DNA from: Klebsiella oxytoca
Lineage (GTDB): Bacteria > Pseudomonadota > Gammaproteobacteria > Enterobacterales > Enterobacteriaceae
DNA: 64,000 bases
Assembly (NCBI RefSeq): GCF_009707385.1
Contig: NZ_CP046115.1
Location: forward strand, 4,278,001 to 4,342,000
Direction: 5' to 3'
Every line of letters begins with the position of its first letter. Within the stretch, counting starts at the first letter, position 1. Below, piece by piece: positions 63,105 to 64,000 of this stretch. The notes below the pieces were generated by a model. The model did not search any database. It worked only from the letters and a program-made list of their open reading frames with translations, and was not told the DNA's origin. A program made the position numbers and the translations under genes.

Positions 63105-64000
63105 ATGGGCTCCTGATGGTGGCGCATGATGGCGTAGATTTTTTCGATATCGATATGCTGGCGCATCGCGTCGGCCAGCAGATCGAACTGACGGGATTTG
63201 TACTGCGCGTACTCGAAATCGCTATCCAGCGCCGCCAGCCCCTTACGCTGGCGCAGGCCGTTCACCAGCGCGCGGGTAAACTCATCGCTATCAAACAGGC
63301 CGTGCAGATAGGTGCCAAACGCCAGGCCGTCATCGCTGACCGCGCCGTCCGCCACGCTCAGCCCATTTTTGTGGAGTTGCATCAGCGAACGGCAGCCGTC
63401 GCGCAGCTCGGTTTCGCCCATATGAATTTCGTAGCCGCGTACGGCCAGCCCCGCCGTTGCCGCCAGCCAGTCCGGCAGCGCTGTTGCCAGAGTTGCCGTG
63501 ACCTGGGTGGTCGTCTTGCTGTGCGCAAAGTGGGTGACGGTATTAAGTAACCCCAGCCCCGGCTGCGTGCCAAGCCCCGACTCCACCTCATCGATAATGG
63601 TTTCGCCGAGCATCTGATAGCCGCCGCAGATCCCCAGCACCGGTACCCCCTGACGCCGGGCCTGCAGCACCGCGTGCGCCATGCCGCTTTCGCGCAGCCA
63701 GCGCAGGTCGCCGAGCGTATTTTTACTGCCCGGCAGGATCACCATATCCACGCCCGCCAGCTCCTGCGGCTGGCGAACATAGCGCACCCGAACATCCGGC
63801 TGCGCCGCCAGGGCGTTGAAATCGGTAAAATTAGAGATATGCGGCACCTGGACCACGGCGATATCAATATCGCGCCTGTCGGTGCGCAGGTATTTACCCT
63901 TTTGCAGCGCCACGCCGTCCTCATCTTCGAGATCGACGTCCAGCCACGGCATCACGCCGAGCACCGGAACGCCGGTGAGCGCTTCAATCTGTTCGATCCC
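63098..64000 (-). CDS. cbiP: cobyric acid synthase, N-terminal part outside the window
   Basis: The frame is open to the window end ([20 protein letters not shown] is typical mid-protein CbiP/CobQ sequence), so at least 301 C-terminal codons are present. This part contains the end of the dethiobiotin-synthetase-like domain and a class I glutamine amidotransferase domain with the nucleophile in [14 protein letters not shown] and the later His in [13 protein letters not shown]. It amidates adenosylcobyrinate a,c-diamide. It is upstream of cobU in the same operon. Confidence 0.96.
   Translation of the reverse strand, partial: GIEQIEALTGVPVLGVMPWLDVDLEDEDGVALQKGKYLRTDRRDIDIAVVQVPHISNFTDFNALAAQPDVRVRYVRQPQELAGVDMVILPGSKNTLGDLRWLRESGMAHAVLQARRQGVPVLGICGGYQMLGETIIDEVESGLGTQPGLGLLNTVTHFAHSKTTTQVTATLATALPDWLAATAGLAVRGYEIHMGETELRDGCRSLMQLHKNGLSVADGAVSDDGLAFGTYLHGLFDSDEFTRALVNGLRQRKGLAALDSDFEYAQYKSRQFDLLADAMRQHIDIEKIYAIMRHHQEPIC

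Overview
The window is a chromosomal segment of an enterobacterium of the Klebsiella/Raoultella/Kluyvera type. This rests on near-identity of most proteins to remembered E. coli/Salmonella homologues, an order that follows the E. coli cysH-to-mltA segment, high GC in coding regions, and ERIC and REP elements. Differences from E. coli are a cobalamin operon beside the initiator tRNAs, a complete gud cluster with its own glycerate kinase, no mazEF, no fucO, and an organosulfur cluster between sdaB and xni. The species cannot be fixed from the sequence alone.

Layout. 1-3.1 kb: the end of a DUF3142 gene and an overlapping gene for a large exported helical-repeat protein. 3.2-5.6 kb: a relic type I-E CRISPR-Cas locus, with seven repeats running straight into a cas3 that has lost its HD nuclease domain; leader, cas1, cas2 and Cascade genes are gone. 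5.6-10 kb: cysJIH (assimilatory sulfate reduction). 10.4-11.6 kb: queD and queE; queF lies at 32.4 kb, so three queuosine-precursor genes are present. 11.9-13 kb: an unassigned thioester-reductase-like SDR. 13-20.9 kb: eno, pyrG, mazG, relA, rlmD. 21-23.8 kb: barA. 23.8-29.1 kb: gudP-gudX-gudD-garK for glucarate use. 29.6-32.3 kb: yqcA, truC, yqcC, the sRNA gene csrB with an upstream UvrY box, and syd. 32.4-38 kb: queF, ppnN, sdaC, sdaB.

38.2-45.5 kb is the main accessory system: an exported SsuA-like binding protein, an operon of two flavin monooxygenases and an FAD/NAD(P)-binding protein, and a divergent sigma-54 activator whose C-terminal half is itself an SsuA-like solute-binding domain without a signal peptide. 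The intergenic region holds a good sigma-54 promoter facing the operon and two 18-bp palindromes (CTG-N2-GC-N4-GC-N2-CAG core) 32 bp apart at enhancer distance. The sequence supports a one-component sulfonate sensor/activator controlling organosulfur desulfonation.

45.6-53.6 kb: xni and the fucose regulon (fucA divergent from fucPIKUR, fucO missing). 53.6-60.8 kb: rlmM, ygdD, gcvA with the divergent sRNA gene gcvB, ygdI, csdA-csdE, tcdA, mltA. 61-61.3 kb: three initiator tRNA genes (metZWV). 61.4-64 kb: cobT, cobU and the 3' part of cbiP, with no cobS between cobU and cobT.

Regulatory links inside the window: BarA is the sensor kinase that, through UvrY, drives csrB; the UvrY box sits about 180 bp upstream of csrB. 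cysJIH and the monooxygenase cluster both supply sulfite or sulfide for cysteine synthesis, from sulfate and probably from organosulfur compounds.
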